Source of the DNA: Sporosarcina gallistercoris
GTDB taxonomy: Bacteria; Bacillota; Bacilli; Bacillales_A; Planococcaceae
Assembly: GCF_014836415.1 (NCBI RefSeq)
Contig: NZ_JACSQY010000001.1
Coordinates: 372,001 to 436,000, forward strand
DNA length: 64,000 nt
Direction: 5' to 3'
Positions 1-9,441 of the stretch are shown here, piece after piece. A program made the position numbers and the translations under genes. The number at the start of each line of letters is the position of its first letter. The stretch's first letter is position 1. The notes under the pieces are model-generated. The model was given only the letters and a program-made list of their open reading frames with translations, ran no database searches and was not told the origin of the DNA.

Positions 1-957
1 AGATTGGACCGTTTCAAATAACAGTTTTTCATTTTCTGGAGAAGCTGCACACCCAATAACGAATGCCCCTTCTCTAGCATGAGAAGCATAATAGGAGTAA
101 ACCGAATACGCCAGCCCTTTTTCCTCCCTTACTTCTTGGAACAAACGCGATGACATTGTGCCTCCAAGAATACTATCGAGCAACGCTAAGCTGTATATGT
201 CAGGGTGCTTCAGAGGGAGACCAGGATAGCCCAAAAATAGATGTGACTGCTCGATATCTTTTTCTTTCCGTCCTTCACCACTTATAAAGTTGGCCGATTC
301 TATTGTTCGACGTTCCTCTTTTGGAACCGGTTTGCTGAAATCACCAAATAATTGCCCGATTGTCTGCAGAAGGGAGTCATTAAAATTCCCCGCAACAGAG
401 ATAACAATCCGATCAGGTGTGTAAAAATAATCCATGAAGGAGACAAGGTCCTGCCTTGTGAAAGACTGGACACGCTCAGATGTACCACCGATCGGTTTTC
501 CGATAGCGTGGTCTGGATACATGAGTGCCCATAATCGTTCATCCGCATCTTCTTCAGGTGAATCTTCAACAGATGCGAGTTCGTCGATAATAACGGATTT
601 TTCTTTTGCCATCTCCTGTTCATCCAATTTGGAATTTAATAGCATATCCGCTAAAATCCGTGCTGCGTCTTCTGCGCGGTCTTCTAAAACGGTAGCATAG
701 AAACAAGTTGCTTCTTTTGTTGTAAATGCATTGATGTCTCCACCAAAACGATCAAATTGCTGCGCGATTTCTTTTGCGGTAAGTGACGCAGTACCTTTAA
801 AGAGCATATGCTCAATGAAATGTGCAATGCCTTCCTCACTTGCCAACTCTTCAGCAGATCCTACTTTAACCCATATTCCTAGCGATACAGAACGAGCATG
901 AGAAATGGATTCACTAACAACTCTCACGCCATTATCCAGTGTTTGAATGGTAACCAT
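1..957 (-). CDS. mlpA: M16 family zinc peptidase (MlpA/YmxG type), 3' end cut by the window edge
   Basis: The frame stays open from an ATG at 957 to base 1, so 319 residues are visible and the C-terminal part lies outside. The inverted zinc motif HxxEH is intact as H46, E49, H50 in the context AHFIEHMLFKG, which identifies the M16 (pitrilysin/insulinase) family. A good Shine-Dalgarno (GGGAGG) lies about 7 bases before the ATG. The position directly downstream of pnp matches mlpA (ymxG) of Bacillus subtilis, a processing-peptidase-like protein that represses extracellular protease production there; that role is known for the family and not shown here. A terminator separates it from pnp, so expression probably depends on read-through or on a promoter I do not see. 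Confidence 0.93.
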   Translation of the reverse strand, partial: MVTIQTLDNGVRVVSESISHARSVSLGIWVKVGSAEELASEEGIAHFIEHMLFKGTASLTAKEIAQQFDRFGGDINAFTTKEATCFYATVLEDRAEDAARILADMLLNSKLDEQEMAKEKSVIIDELASVEDSPEEDADERLWALMYPDHAIGKPIGGTSERVQSFTRQDLVSFMDYFYTPDRIVISVAGNFNDSLLQTIGQLFGDFSKPVPKEERRTIESANFISGEGRKEKDIEQSHLFLGYPGLPLKHPDIYSLALLDSILGGTMSSRLFQEVREEKGLAYSVYSYYASHAREGAFVIGCAASPENEKLLFETVQS

Positions 958-982
958 TGTGTTGCCTCCCTTTTGTACGTAA

Positions 983-1022
983 ACAAAAAAGCCTCGCTCT
1001 CACAACTGTGGGAGGGAGGCTT
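983..1022 (-). terminator. Intrinsic terminator after pnp
   Basis: An inverted repeat (AAGCCTC / GAGGCTT, extended by CTCTCACA / TGTGGGAG) lies just past the pnp stop. It is followed on the minus strand by a run of six Ts, as expected for a Rho-independent terminator. Confidence 0.85.
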
Positions 1023-1034
1023 CTGCGAATGAAA

Positions 1035-3152
1035 TTACTCGCCTTGTTGTTCCGCTTTTTCTTTTTCTTCTTTGATAACAATTTTACGGGATAGGTTAAC
1101 GCGGCCTTGGTTGTCGATTTCAATGACTTTGACGAATAATTCGTCTCCCAATTTCATTACGTCTTCCACAGCTTTTGTACGTTCTTCCTGGATTTCGGAA
1201 ATGTGGAGCAAACCATCTTTTCCTGGGAATAACTCAAGGAATGCACCGAATTTTTCAATGCGTTTCACTTTTGCCATGTAATATTCTCCGACTTTTGCTT
1301 CACGGACGATGTTTTCAATCATCTTCTTCGCTTTGTCGTTCATCTCAGAATCCGGAGACGAAATGTAGATCGTACCATCTTGTTCAGTATCGATTTTCAC
1401 ACCGGTTTCTTCAATGATCTTGTTAATGACTTTTCCGCCTGGTCCAATCACATCGCGGATCTTGTCTGGATTGATGTGAATCATTATGATCTTAGGAGCA
1501 TATTTTGATAGTTCTTGTGCAGGCTGGGCAATCGTTTCGAGCATATGACCTAGAATCTTCATACGTCCGATTTTAGCCTGAGTCAGCGCTTCTTCCAAAA
1601 TTTGACGTGAAAGACCTTCGATTTTAATGTCCATTTGAAGCGCAGTGATCCCTTCGGAAGTACCGGCTACTTTAAAGTCCATATCTCCCAAGTGATCTTC
1701 CATTCCTTGGATATCAGAAAGCACCGAATAGTTGTCTCCTTTTTTCACAAGTCCCATTGCAATCCCTGCAACCGGAGCTTTGATTGGAACACCCGCATTC
1801 ATCATTGCCATTGTAGATGCACAAATTGAAGCTTGTGATGAGGAGCCATTGGACTCGAGTACTTCAGCTACAAGACGAATCGTGTAAGGGAAGTCTTTTT
1901 CATCCGGAATAATTGTAGACAATGCACGTTCACCGAGCGCACCATGTCCAATTTCACGACGTCCTGGCGCACGGATCGGTCCTGTCTCTCCAACACTGAA
2001 GTTCGGGAAGTTGTAGTGATGCATGAACCGTTTCGTTTCTTCAAGTCCAAGGCCATCAATAATTTGCACTTCGCCGAGCGCTCCTAATGTACACACACTA
2101 AGCGCTTGAGTTTGTCCACGTGTAAATAGACCTGAACCATGGGCTCTAGGAAGAATGCCTGTTTCTGATGAAAGTGGACGGATTTCTTCAAGTCCCCGAC
2201 CATCCGGACGGATTTTTTCATCCGTGATAAGACGCCGTACTTCGTCTTTAACAAGCTTCTCCAAAACGTTCCGGACTTGTTTCATTGTCGCATCATCCGC
2301 TTCGTTCTCTTCGTAACGAGCAATCACTTCGTTTTTCACAGCAGTGATCGCTTCTTCACGCGCATGTTTTTCTTCAGTCTGGATTGCTTGTACTAAATCA
2401 CTGTTACAGCTCTCTTTGATCGTAGCAACAAGATCCTGATCGAGTTCGAACAATTCGATTTCCATCTTCTCTTTGCCGACTTCAGCGATGATTTTTTCTT
2501 GGAAAGCAATGAGCTTTTTAATTTCTTCATGCCCAAAAATGATCGCTTCCAACATAATATCTTCAGATACTTCTTTCGCGCCTGCTTCCACCATGTTAAT
2601 CGCGTCTTTTGTACCAGCGACTACTAAATCGAGTTCGCTTGCTTCCAGTTGTTCCTGAGTAGGATTCACGATGAAATCTCCATTGACACGGCCGATTTGA
2701 ACACCTGCAATCGGGCCATCAAATGGAATGTCCGAAATAGAAATTGCAAGAGATGATCCTAACATTGCCGCCATTTCCGATGAACAGTTTTGGTCCACAG
2801 ACATCACGAGTGAAATGACTTGCAAGTCGTTACGGAATCCATCTGGAAATAGTGGACGTATTGGACGGTCAATTAGTCGGCTCGTCAAAATCGCTTTTTC
2901 AGAGGGACGTCCTTCACGTTTGATAAATCCTCCAGGGATTTTACCAACAGCATAGAGACGCTCTTCATAATTCACGGTAAGAGGGAAGAAATCCAATGCT
3001 TTCGGTTTTTTAGAAGCTGTCGCAGTAGAGAGTACTGTCGTTTCTCCGTAACGTACGAGAACAGCCCCGTTTGCCTGCTTAGCGAGTTGCCCTGTTTCGA
3101 TGGTGAGCTCTCTGCCAGCCCAATCCATTGTAAACTTTTTGTGTTCTGTCAT
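1035..3152 (-). CDS. pnp: Polyribonucleotide nucleotidyltransferase (PNPase)
   Basis: This 705-residue protein has the usual PNPase length and layout. It has two RNase PH-like domains separated by an alpha-helical domain, with the catalytic second core around residues 310-540. A KH domain with the GxxG loop ([12 protein letters not shown]) lies near residue 560, and a C-terminal S1 domain covers about 620-690. PNPase degrades RNA 3' to 5' with phosphate as acceptor and works with RNase Y and other partners of the Gram-positive degradosome. The start is supported by a GAGGAGATC Shine-Dalgarno 6 bases upstream. It follows rpsO, as in most bacteria, but the rpsO terminator and a candidate promoter lie between them. 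The C-terminus is rich in Lys and Glu. Confidence 0.98.
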   Translation of the reverse strand: MTEHKKFTMDWAGRELTIETGQLAKQANGAVLVRYGETTVLSTATASKKPKALDFFPLTVNYEERLYAVGKIPGGFIKREGRPSEKAILTSRLIDRPIRPLFPDGFRNDLQVISLVMSVDQNCSSEMAAMLGSSLAISISDIPFDGPIAGVQIGRVNGDFIVNPTQEQLEASELDLVVAGTKDAINMVEAGAKEVSEDIMLEAIIFGHEEIKKLIAFQEKIIAEVGKEKMEIELFELDQDLVATIKESCNSDLVQAIQTEEKHAREEAITAVKNEVIARYEENEADDATMKQVRNVLEKLVKDEVRRLITDEKIRPDGRGLEEIRPLSSETGILPRAHGSGLFTRGQTQALSVCTLGALGEVQIIDGLGLEETKRFMHHYNFPNFSVGETGPIRAPGRREIGHGALGERALSTIIPDEKDFPYTIRLVAEVLESNGSSSQASICASTMAMMNAGVPIKAPVAGIAMGLVKKGDNYSVLSDIQGMEDHLGDMDFKVAGTSEGITALQMDIKIEGLSRQILEEALTQAKIGRMKILGHMLETIAQPAQELSKYAPKIIMIHINPDKIRDVIGPGGKVINKIIEETGVKIDTEQDGTIYISSPDSEMNDKAKKMIENIVREAKVGEYYMAKVKRIEKFGAFLELFPGKDGLLHISEIQEERTKAVEDVMKLGDELFVKVIEIDNQGRVNLSRKIVIKEEKEKAEQQGE

Positions 3153-3187
3153 GATTGATCTCCTCTCGAGTTACATCCATTGAATAC

Positions 3188-3216
3188 GTAGTATGTATTA
3201 CGTAATAGTGTATCAA
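3188..3216 (-). promoter_or_regulatory. Candidate sigma A promoter of pnp
   Basis: On the minus strand TTGATA (3216-3211) is followed after 17 bases by TACTAC (3193-3188). The spacer contains a perfect 12-bp palindrome, TATTACGTAATA, at 3196-3207. The -10 box is only a moderate match. The position after the rpsO terminator makes a promoter here plausible. Confidence 0.4.
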
Positions 3217-3296
3217 ATTAAGCAAGGGTTTGCGAAATATTTCATTAAGTGATGGGATATACGAATTCCAATAGTTACACTGGCATCCGTTTGCAT

Positions 3297-3324
3297 AGAA
3301 AAAAGCGGGCAAAGCCCGCTTTTT
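3297..3324 (-). terminator. Intrinsic terminator after rpsO
   Basis: A perfect 10-bp stem, AAAAGCGGGC with GCCCGCTTTT, has a 3-base loop. On the minus strand it is GC-rich at the top and ends in a T run. It lies 13 bases past the rpsO stop. Confidence 0.93.
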
Positions 3325-3336
3325 CGGTTGTCAATA

Positions 3337-3606
3337 TTAACGGCGTAGGCCGAGTTTAGCGATTAGATCACGGTAACGTGCAACTTCTGTTTCACGTAAG
3401 TATCTCAAAAGACGACGACGTGTACCGACCATCTTATAAAGACCGCGGCGTGAGTGGTTATCCTTCTTGTGTGTACGCAAGTGCTCGTTCAAGTTGTTGA
3501 TCTCTTCAGTAAGGATAGCGATCTGAACATCTGCAGACCCTGTGTCGTTTTCATGAGTTTTGAATTCGTTGATCAATTCATGTTTACGCTCTTGTGTAAT
3601 AGCCAT
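3337..3606 (-). CDS. rpsO: 30S ribosomal protein S15
   Basis: The 89-residue product starts [11 protein letters not shown] and matches the usual S15 length. S15 binds the central domain of 16S rRNA early in assembly. The conserved C-terminal part, with [17 protein letters not shown], is present. An upstream in-frame start would add 13 residues that no S15 has. The chosen ATG has a strong Shine-Dalgarno (GGGAGGTGA) before it. It has its own promoter overlapping the end of ribF and its own terminator, so it is probably a single-gene unit. S15 often represses its own translation by binding its leader; here the leader is about 90 nt. Confidence 0.98.
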   Translation of the reverse strand: MAITQERKHELINEFKTHENDTGSADVQIAILTEEINNLNEHLRTHKKDNHSRRGLYKMVGTRRRLLRYLRETEVARYRDLIAKLGLRR

Positions 3607-3682
3607 CCTAGTCACCTCCCATTCTTTAATATCCCCAAGTCCCAAGCATGCGTTGGTGAATCGCTAAGCCAAGGAAAGGTTC

Positions 3683-3697
3683 GTGTACATTGTACAC
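3683..3697. promoter_or_regulatory. Perfect 15-bp palindrome at the expected rpsO transcription start
   Basis: GTGTACATTGTACAC is a perfect 7-bp inverted repeat around one central base. It begins about 7 bases after the rpsO -10 box, so it spans roughly +1 to +15. It could be a repressor operator or a 5'-terminal hairpin in the mRNA. Confidence 0.5.
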
Positions 3698-3703
3698 TCC
3701 CCT

Positions 3704-3732
3704 ATCATAGCATGCACGACAAATGACTGCAA
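3704..3732 (-). promoter_or_regulatory. Sigma A promoter of rpsO with extended -10
   Basis: On the minus strand TTGCAG (3732-3727), a 17-base spacer and TATGAT (3709-3704). The spacer ends in TGC, which gives an extended -10 (TGn). It overlaps the last bases before the ribF stop codon region, so rpsO can be expressed independently of truB-ribF. Confidence 0.75.
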
Positions 3733-3734
3733 CC

Positions 3735-4685
3735 TTAGACTTTTTTAGCAAGAATCTTTTTTGCTGTTTCTTTATCTTCGGCGATTTGATTGATCAGCAT
3801 GTCGATTGAATCGAATTTCTGTTCAGGCCTGATATGATCGATCCAGTCAACAATAGCCTGTTTGCCATACAGATCTCCCTCAAAATCGAAAACATTCACT
3901 TCGATTGTTTTACGTGCTTCATCGGGATGGTCGAAGGTAGGCTTTACACCGATGTTACAAACTCCGTCATAACGAGTTCCATCAACTGTGAACTGCACTG
4001 CATAGACGCCGTTTTGTGGCACTATGACTTCTTCACTTGGAATCATATTTGCTGTTGGAAAACCAAGCTGTCTTCCACGTTTGTCCCCATCGACTACTAT
4101 GCCGATGGAACGGAAAGGTCTGCCAAGTAATGCTGCAGTTTTTGCTACATCCCCGTCCGCCAGTAATTTACGGATGCGTGTGGACGAAATTTTTTCATCA
4201 CCATCAGCTACTTTTCCGACGCTCGTTGTGCCAAAAACTCCTTTTGATAACGAAGTCATCTGTTCCATATCCCCTTTTCCTTTAGCACCAAAAGTGAAGT
4301 CGAACCCAGCTGTTACATGACGCACATTCAATTTTTTCAACACTTGTACAACAAATTCTTCAGGAGTCAAATCGGCAAGGTTTTGATCGAATGTAACGAT
4401 AAATAACGTATCGATTCCCATGTCACTCAAGATCCGCTGTTTTTCTTCCAAAGGAGTGATGTAACCAATCTTTCCATTTCCACTAGCAAACAAATGAGAT
4501 GGATGCGGATTGAATGTCATGACTGCTGGGGCAATACCCAGTTTTTTCGAAGTGTCTATCGCTCGTTGTATGACCGTCTGATGGCCTTTGTGCAAGCCAT
4601 CGAAAAAACCGATGGCTAATGAGAATTCCTTGTCTGAAATCTGCGGAACTCCCAGATCAATTTGCAATTCAATTGTTTCCAACAT
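3735..4685 (-). CDS. ribF: Bifunctional riboflavin kinase / FAD synthetase
   Basis: The 316-residue product makes FMN from riboflavin and then FAD, using ATP. The N-terminal FMN-adenylyltransferase domain shows the nucleotidyltransferase motif FFDGLHKGHQ near residue 25 and SSTRIRKLL near 160. The C-terminal flavokinase domain begins around residue 185 with GRQLGFPTANM. The chosen ATG at 4685 has a GAGGGTGA Shine-Dalgarno and gives the same length as B. subtilis RibC. A start 27 bases further upstream is also open but has no ribosome site. The gene overlaps the 3' end of truB by 17 bases, so the two are co-transcribed and probably translationally coupled. Confidence 0.96.
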   Translation of the reverse strand: MLETIELQIDLGVPQISDKEFSLAIGFFDGLHKGHQTVIQRAIDTSKKLGIAPAVMTFNPHPSHLFASGNGKIGYITPLEEKQRILSDMGIDTLFIVTFDQNLADLTPEEFVVQVLKKLNVRHVTAGFDFTFGAKGKGDMEQMTSLSKGVFGTTSVGKVADGDEKISSTRIRKLLADGDVAKTAALLGRPFRSIGIVVDGDKRGRQLGFPTANMIPSEEVIVPQNGVYAVQFTVDGTRYDGVCNIGVKPTFDHPDEARKTIEVNVFDFEGDLYGKQAIVDWIDHIRPEQKFDSIDMLINQIAEDKETAKKILAKKV

Positions 4686-5616
4686 TTTCACCCTCTTCTC
4701 CTCTATTCGCAAGGAACATTTTCACAGGTTTCATGAGTCCGGCCTTCTCTGGATGCGGTGCGTATACTGCAATGGCTCTACCATGTTCGGAAAATACTGC
4801 TTCGGGCTCTGTATCGAATATCGGATGAAGCGGAAGGACTTGACCGTTTAAAATCTTTGTCAGTAACTCTGCATTGTCTTCCACGTGCACTTCAACGATG
4901 TCGTCCAAAGCCGTTTCCAAAGGTCGTAAAAACGGTTCGAGGATACCTGATTCCTGCATATTGCGGACTTCGTCAAGTGTGAGACAGTCATTTTGCACAA
5001 ATGACCCTGAAGCTGTCCTGACTAAGTGTGACATATGGGCAGGATAGCCAAGACGCTCTCCAATTTGGACCGCAAGTGTACGTATGTAGGTCCCTTTTCC
5101 ACAACGGACTTTAATGGTGAAGCGAGGTTCGATTCCTTGGAACTGCTCATCTTCACTGAGCAAATCGATTTCATGAATGTGTACGCTGCGTTCTGGACGC
5201 TCCACTTCGATTCCTTTCCTTGCATACTCATACAATTTTCTTCCATTCACTTTAACTGCAGAATACATAGGAGGAATCTGTGTAATATGGCCGGTTAAAG
5301 AACTTAATACTTGCAATACTTGTTTACGGGTGATCACTTTCTCCGATAGATTCTTCTCAACTACGGTTCCATCAGCGTCTTCCGTTTCAGTCGCTGTTCC
5401 GATCGACACTTCAGCAATGTACTCTTTGCCAGAATCCGTAATATATGATGCAACTTTAGTGGCTGAACCGATACAAATCGGAAGAACACCTTCTACATTC
5501 GGGTCAAGCGTACCGGTATGTCCCACTTTTTTCGTGCGGAGGATTTTCCGTAATTTAAAAACACAATCATGTGAGGTCATCCCTTTTTCTTTCCACAGCG
5601 GCAGGATTCCGTCCAT
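4669..5616 (-). CDS. truB: tRNA pseudouridine-55 synthase
   Basis: The 315-residue product converts U55 of the T-loop to pseudouridine in nearly all tRNAs. The catalytic Asp is in the motif GHTGTLDPNVEGVLP near residue 35. The family motif for substrate binding (VKVNGRKLYEYARKG) lies near 120, and a PUA-like tail closes the protein. The start MDGILPLWKEKG has the Shine-Dalgarno GGAGG 7 bases before it; a start 30 bases upstream is weaker. The gene follows the rbfA terminator by about 45 bases and I see no clear promoter in that gap, so it is probably transcribed by partial read-through. Confidence 0.96.
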   Translation of the reverse strand: MDGILPLWKEKGMTSHDCVFKLRKILRTKKVGHTGTLDPNVEGVLPICIGSATKVASYITDSGKEYIAEVSIGTATETEDADGTVVEKNLSEKVITRKQVLQVLSSLTGHITQIPPMYSAVKVNGRKLYEYARKGIEVERPERSVHIHEIDLLSEDEQFQGIEPRFTIKVRCGKGTYIRTLAVQIGERLGYPAHMSHLVRTASGSFVQNDCLTLDEVRNMQESGILEPFLRPLETALDDIVEVHVEDNAELLTKILNGQVLPLHPIFDTEPEAVFSEHGRAIAVYAPHPEKAGLMKPVKMFLANRGEEGENVGNN

Positions 5617-5655
5617 TTCAGCGCCTCCTTTTAGATGTTGTTTCATAAGCTATGT

Positions 5656-5701
5656 AAAAAGAAAAAGGGATCGGAAATCCATTTGGATACCGATCCCTTT
5701 T
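5656..5701 (-). terminator. Intrinsic terminator between rbfA and truB
   Basis: A 12-bp stem (AAAAGGGATCGG with CCGATCCCTTTT) carries a small inner stem (ATCC/GGAT). On the minus strand it is followed by TTTTTC and more Ts. It begins right after the rbfA stop. Confidence 0.88.
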
Positions 5702-5703
5702 GT

Positions 5704-6057
5704 TTAATTGCCCGACTCGTCTTCTTTCACATCTCGAAGAAGTGATTCGATTCGGTTGCCGTATGCGACGGATTCATCAAACGCGAAATCGATCTCTGGT
5801 GTTTTTCTCAAACGGATTCTTTTTCCGATCTCAGAGCGGATGAATCCTTTTGCTTTCTTAAGCCCTTCTAGTGACGCTTCTTTCTCAGAGTCTTTACCGA
5901 GAACAGAAATATAGATTGTCGCTTGTTGAAGATCACCCGTTACTTCCACATCGGTCACTGTGACGAAACCAATGCGAGGATCTTTCAAACGTTGGCCTAT
6001 AATATCACCGAGTTCTTTTTTCATTTGTTCTGCGACTCGATTAACACGCATTGACAT
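5704..6057 (-). CDS. rbfA: 30S ribosome-binding factor A
   Basis: The 117-residue KH-like protein starts [20 protein letters not shown], typical of RbfA. RbfA binds the 30S subunit near helix 1 of 16S rRNA and assists late maturation and cold adaptation. The conserved segment [21 protein letters not shown] is visible in the first third. A GGGGTGA Shine-Dalgarno precedes the start; a second ATG two codons later is an equally possible start. It is the last gene of the rimP-nusA-infB operon, closed by the terminator that follows. Confidence 0.95.
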   Translation of the reverse strand: MSMRVNRVAEQMKKELGDIIGQRLKDPRIGFVTVTDVEVTGDLQQATIYISVLGKDSEKEASLEGLKKAKGFIRSEIGKRIRLRKTPEIDFAFDESVAYGNRIESLLRDVKEDESGN

Positions 6058-6076
6058 GGAGTTTCACCCCGCTTCA

Positions 6077-6358
6077 CTATCCTGGATACTCGATTTGTAT
6101 TGCAGTTAGTTCCCATTCCGGATTGGACTCAAGAAATCGCTGAACTCGATGGATTTCACGTTCAGCAGCTTCCGTAGAAGAGGCAACCGCAACGACGCCA
6201 AGCGTAGTCCGTTGCCAAAGATCCTGATGATCCAACTCAGAGATAGAAACATTATACCCATTTTTAACACGATCTATCATCCGTTTAAGCACGGACCGTT
6301 TATCTTTCAGAGAAGCCGCCATTGGAATGATGAACGAACACTCTGCGTAAACAATCAC
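6077..6358 (-). CDS. ylxP: YlxP, DUF503 family protein
   Basis: The 93-residue product has the DUF503 pattern: an N-terminal strand ([12 protein letters not shown]), the [16 protein letters not shown] helix and the hydrophobic segment LGVVAVASS. The family is small and widespread in Firmicutes, nearly always between infB and rbfA. Work on B. subtilis links it to ribosome assembly and rRNA processing, but I cannot show its function from sequence. It overlaps the infB stop by 4 bases (ATGA-type), so it is translationally coupled to IF2 production. Confidence 0.93.
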   Translation of the reverse strand: MIVYAECSFIIPMAASLKDKRSVLKRMIDRVKNGYNVSISELDHQDLWQRTTLGVVAVASSTEAAEREIHRVQRFLESNPEWELTAIQIEYPG

Positions 6359-8811
6359 GCGCGCTTAATTTCCTGCATGATGTAGGATTCGATGATATCG
6401 CCTTCTTTAATATCATTGAAGTTCTTAATCGTGATTCCGCATTCATACCCTTTAGCGACTTCTTTTGCATCATCTTTGAAGCGTTTCAACGTATCGAGTT
6501 CTCCTTCAAAAATGACGATATTGTCTCGGTAAATACGAACGCCAGAATCTCTTGTGATCTTACCATCAGTTACATAACTTCCGGCAATTGTACCGATTTT
6601 AGAGACTTTGAATGTTTCACGAACTTCCACTTGCCCGATGACTTTTTCTTCGAATTCAGGGTCAAGCATGCCTTTCATTGCGGATTCGATTTCTTCCACA
6701 ACTTTATAAATGACACGGTGCAGACGAATATCCACGCCTTCTTCATCGGCAGCACGTTTTGCATTGACGTCTGGACGCACGTTGAATCCAATGACGATTG
6801 CATTGGATGCAGCTGCTAACGAAATATCGGATTCGTTGATTGCTCCAGCACCTGTATGGATGATTTTAACATTGACGCCTTCTACGTCAATCTTCATCAA
6901 TGAAGCTGCCATTGCCTCCACAGTACCTTGAACGTCTGCTTTGACAATCAGGTTCAATTCTTTCATTTCGCCCTCTTTCATCTGATCGAACAAGTTATCC
7001 AATGTAACACGCGTCTTTTCAGTACGCTGTTCTTGAATCGCTTCGACAGCACGGCTTTCACCGATTTGACGAGCAGTTTTCTCATCTTTGAAGACGACGA
7101 AACGGTCACCCGCTTGAGGGACGTTGCTTAGGCCTGTAATTTCAACCGGAGCAGATGGCCCGGCTTCCTTCACACGACGACCTACATCATTGATCATCGC
7201 ACGGACCCTACCAAATGTGTTTCCGACAACAATCGGATCGCCGATGCGAAGGGTCCCATCTTGAACGAGTAACGATGCTACTGCACCACGGCCGCGGTCA
7301 AGCTGTGCTTCAATGACCGTACCTTTAGCACGGACGGAAGGATTCGCTTTCAATTCAGCAACTTCAGCGACAAGAAGAATCATCTCAATCAGCTGATCGA
7401 TCCCTTCACCTTTTAATGCTGAAATCGGAACGAAAATTGTATCTCCGCCCCATGCTTCAGAGACTAACCCGTGCTCTGTCAATTCTTGCATGACACGATC
7501 CGGATTAGCTGTAGGCTTATCCATCTTATTCACTGCTACAATAATAGGAACTTCAGCAGCTTTGGCATGGTTGATCGCTTCGACTGTTTGCGGCATAACG
7601 CCATCATCAGCAGCTACGACTAGGATGGTAAGGTCAGTAACCTTTGCACCACGTGCACGCATTGTTGTGAATGCTGCGTGTCCAGGTGTATCGAGGAACG
7701 TGATTTTTTTACCTCCGGAATTGATTTGGTAAGCCCCGATATGCTGCGTAATACCACCCGCTTCACCTTGAGTGACTTTCGTGTTCCGAATGGAATCGAG
7801 TAATGTTGTTTTACCATGGTCAACGTGTCCCATAATGGTAACAACAGGAGGACGCTCGATTGCTTTTGTATCATCTTCAACTGATTCCTCATCTGATTCA
7901 GGATCTTCAAAATAAATTTCAAGATCTGTTACGTCGATGCGGATTTCCTCTTCCACTTCCACTTCGTACTCTGCGCAAATGAGTTCAATTGCATCTTTAT
8001 CCAGCTCTTGGTTAATAGTAGCCATTACACCAAGAAGGAATAGCTTCTTAATGATTTCTGATGGTTCGCGACCTAGCTTGTTCGCAAGTTCTCCAACAGA
8101 AAGAGTTTCATAAAATGTGATTTTTTCAGGTAACGGCTTTTCCACTCTAGGCATCGGGTTCGCAGGACGATGTCTGCGTCGTCCTTGGTTAATGCCCCGC
8201 GCCGGCGGACGTCCGCCTCGTCGATTGCCGCCTCCGCCTTGACGGTTTTGGGAAGATGGTCCTTGGTTAGGACGATTTTGTCCACTTGAAGCTGGAGTGC
8301 TCTGGCCACCAGCCGTTGCTGGACGGCTGCTGCTTTGCCCTTGTGGACGGCTGGCAGATTGCCCTTGCGGACGACTGCTGTTCTGCCCCTGGGGACGGCT
8401 GCCTGTTTGACCTTGCGGACGAGTGTTGCTGTTTTGTCCTTGTGGACGGCTACCCGTCTGTCCTTGTGGGCGGTTTCCTGTTTGACCTTGTGGACGGTTT
8501 CCGCCTTGGCCCTGCGGACGATTGCCTGTTTGACTTTGAGGACGGCTATTGCCACCTTGGCCTTGTGGACGATTACCCGTTTGGCCTTGTGTACGATTCG
8601 TGTTCTGCCCTTGTGCACGAGGAGTACTTTGATTGTTCGATGGAGCACTTTTCGCAGATGAAAACTTTTTATCCAATTTTTCTGCAGAGCTAGTATCGAT
8701 CATCGACATATGGTTTGTAACATCCACATTCATTTTACCTAGTTCTTCAATGACTTCTTTGCTTGATTTGTTAACCTTCTTCGCGTATTCATGTACACGT
8801 ATTTTCGTCAT
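6355..8811 (-). CDS. infB: Translation initiation factor IF-2
   Basis: The 818-residue product delivers initiator fMet-tRNA to the 30S subunit. The N-terminal IF2_N helix bundle ([24 protein letters not shown], residues 1-50) is followed by a long Gln/Gly/Arg-rich low-complexity region with RPQGQ repeats (about 64-164). A basic stretch and a second IF2_N module come next. The GTPase domain near residue 325 has G1 [10 protein letters not shown]3 DTPGHA and G4 NKMD. Beta-barrel and C-terminal tRNA-binding domains close it. The start [11 protein letters not shown] is preceded by GGGGGTGG. An upstream open extension of 17 residues is not IF2-like. Confidence 0.98.
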   Translation of the reverse strand: MTKIRVHEYAKKVNKSSKEVIEELGKMNVDVTNHMSMIDTSSAEKLDKKFSSAKSAPSNNQSTPRAQGQNTNRTQGQTGNRPQGQGGNSRPQSQTGNRPQGQGGNRPQGQTGNRPQGQTGSRPQGQNSNTRPQGQTGSRPQGQNSSRPQGQSASRPQGQSSSRPATAGGQSTPASSGQNRPNQGPSSQNRQGGGGNRRGGRPPARGINQGRRRHRPANPMPRVEKPLPEKITFYETLSVGELANKLGREPSEIIKKLFLLGVMATINQELDKDAIELICAEYEVEVEEEIRIDVTDLEIYFEDPESDEESVEDDTKAIERPPVVTIMGHVDHGKTTLLDSIRNTKVTQGEAGGITQHIGAYQINSGGKKITFLDTPGHAAFTTMRARGAKVTDLTILVVAADDGVMPQTVEAINHAKAAEVPIIVAVNKMDKPTANPDRVMQELTEHGLVSEAWGGDTIFVPISALKGEGIDQLIEMILLVAEVAELKANPSVRAKGTVIEAQLDRGRGAVASLLVQDGTLRIGDPIVVGNTFGRVRAMINDVGRRVKEAGPSAPVEITGLSNVPQAGDRFVVFKDEKTARQIGESRAVEAIQEQRTEKTRVTLDNLFDQMKEGEMKELNLIVKADVQGTVEAMAASLMKIDVEGVNVKIIHTGAGAINESDISLAAASNAIVIGFNVRPDVNAKRAADEEGVDIRLHRVIYKVVEEIESAMKGMLDPEFEEKVIGQVEVRETFKVSKIGTIAGSYVTDGKITRDSGVRIYRDNIVIFEGELDTLKRFKDDAKEVAKGYECGITIKNFNDIKEGDIIESYIMQEIKRA
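8320..8622 (-). repeat. Tandem RPQGQ-coding repeats inside infB
   Basis: IF2 residues about 64-164 are built from imperfect copies of RPQGQxxx with x mostly Gly, Ser, Asn or Thr. There are nine exact RPQGQ units plus degenerate ones (RPQSQ, RTQGQ). At DNA level the unit is about 24 bases with length variants from inserted codons. The region is predicted to be disordered. Confidence 0.9.
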
Positions 8812-8824
8812 TAGCCCACCCCCG

Positions 8825-9139
8825 TTATAATTCGTTGAGGAGCGAGGACAGCTTTTTAGCAAAACCGCTGTCCGTTACCGCGAGGACGACCCGCGACTCT
8901 TTACCGATTGCATGCCCGAGTGCTTCGCGGCTCCCGAAAACATGCTTCTCAACGTTGTAGCTATTACATTTATCCGACAGTTTCTTGTTCGTATTGTCAG
9001 ATGCGTCTTCTGATAGTATAACAAGTTTTGCACTTTGTGCCCGCACTTCGGAAACTACAAGTTCTTCACCTGTTGTCAGTTTCCTTGCTCGAGCTGCTAA
9101 TCCTAGCAGTTGATAAATCTTAGTTTCATTAGAAATCAT
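8825..9139 (-). CDS. ylxQ: YlxQ, L7Ae-family RNA-binding protein
   Basis: The 104-residue product has the L7Ae/L30e fold signature: [16 protein letters not shown] near the N-terminus and [17 protein letters not shown] in the middle. B. subtilis YlxQ (RplGA) is a K-turn binding protein whose cellular target is not settled. It overlaps ylxR by 4 bases and sits 13 bases before infB, in the standard nusA-ylxR-ylxQ-infB order. I infer K-turn RNA binding from the family. Confidence 0.94.
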   Translation of the reverse strand: MISNETKIYQLLGLAARARKLTTGEELVVSEVRAQSAKLVILSEDASDNTNKKLSDKCNSYNVEKHVFGSREALGHAIGKESRVVLAVTDSGFAKKLSSLLNEL

Positions 9140-9417
9140 TTAATGGCCTCTCTCCGGATCGCATGCAACAGATCCGCATACACTTGTTCCGGAACAGCTT
9201 TGCCCAATTGACTTTCAATAGCACGAGTCGCTTGCGCTTTTTCCACAGCTGCTTCAGATTTCGATACATAGGTTCCGCGACCAGACTTCTTGCCAGTCAA
9301 ATCGACTGAGATTTCGCCTTCTTTTGTGCGGACAATGCGGAACATATCTTTCTTAGGAAACATTTGGCCGGTAGCTGCACACTTGCGCAACGGCACTTTT
9401 TTATTATTGACTGCCAT
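9136..9417 (-). CDS. ylxR: YlxR, DUF448 nucleic-acid-binding protein
   Basis: The 93-residue product has the DUF448 signature: PLRKCAATGQMFPKKDMFRIVR at the N-terminus and the loop KKSGRGTYVSKS around residue 55. The basic surface suggests RNA or nucleoid binding. YlxR (RnpM) in B. subtilis has been linked to RNase P modulation and to broad transcription effects; both come from the literature. I chose the ATG at 9417 with AAGGGTG 7 bases upstream. A GTG 21 bases further upstream has no ribosome site. Confidence 0.94.
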   Translation of the reverse strand: MAVNNKKVPLRKCAATGQMFPKKDMFRIVRTKEGEISVDLTGKKSGRGTYVSKSEAAVEKAQATRAIESQLGKAVPEQVYADLLHAIRREAIK

Positions 9418-9441
9418 GCGTATGCACCCTTTCGTCACTTC

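Noticed and set aside
5177-5707. 176-codon plus-strand frame over truB
   Set aside because: Antisense to truB and crosses the rbfA terminator; no start signal.
8320-8622. CRISPR-like repeat pattern
   Set aside because: Units are about 24 bases, in frame and without unique spacers; they encode IF2 residues.
8286-8693. Plus-strand frame with Leu/Asp/Cys repeats
   Set aside because: Its repetitive protein is simply the antisense reading of the IF2 RPQGQ repeats.
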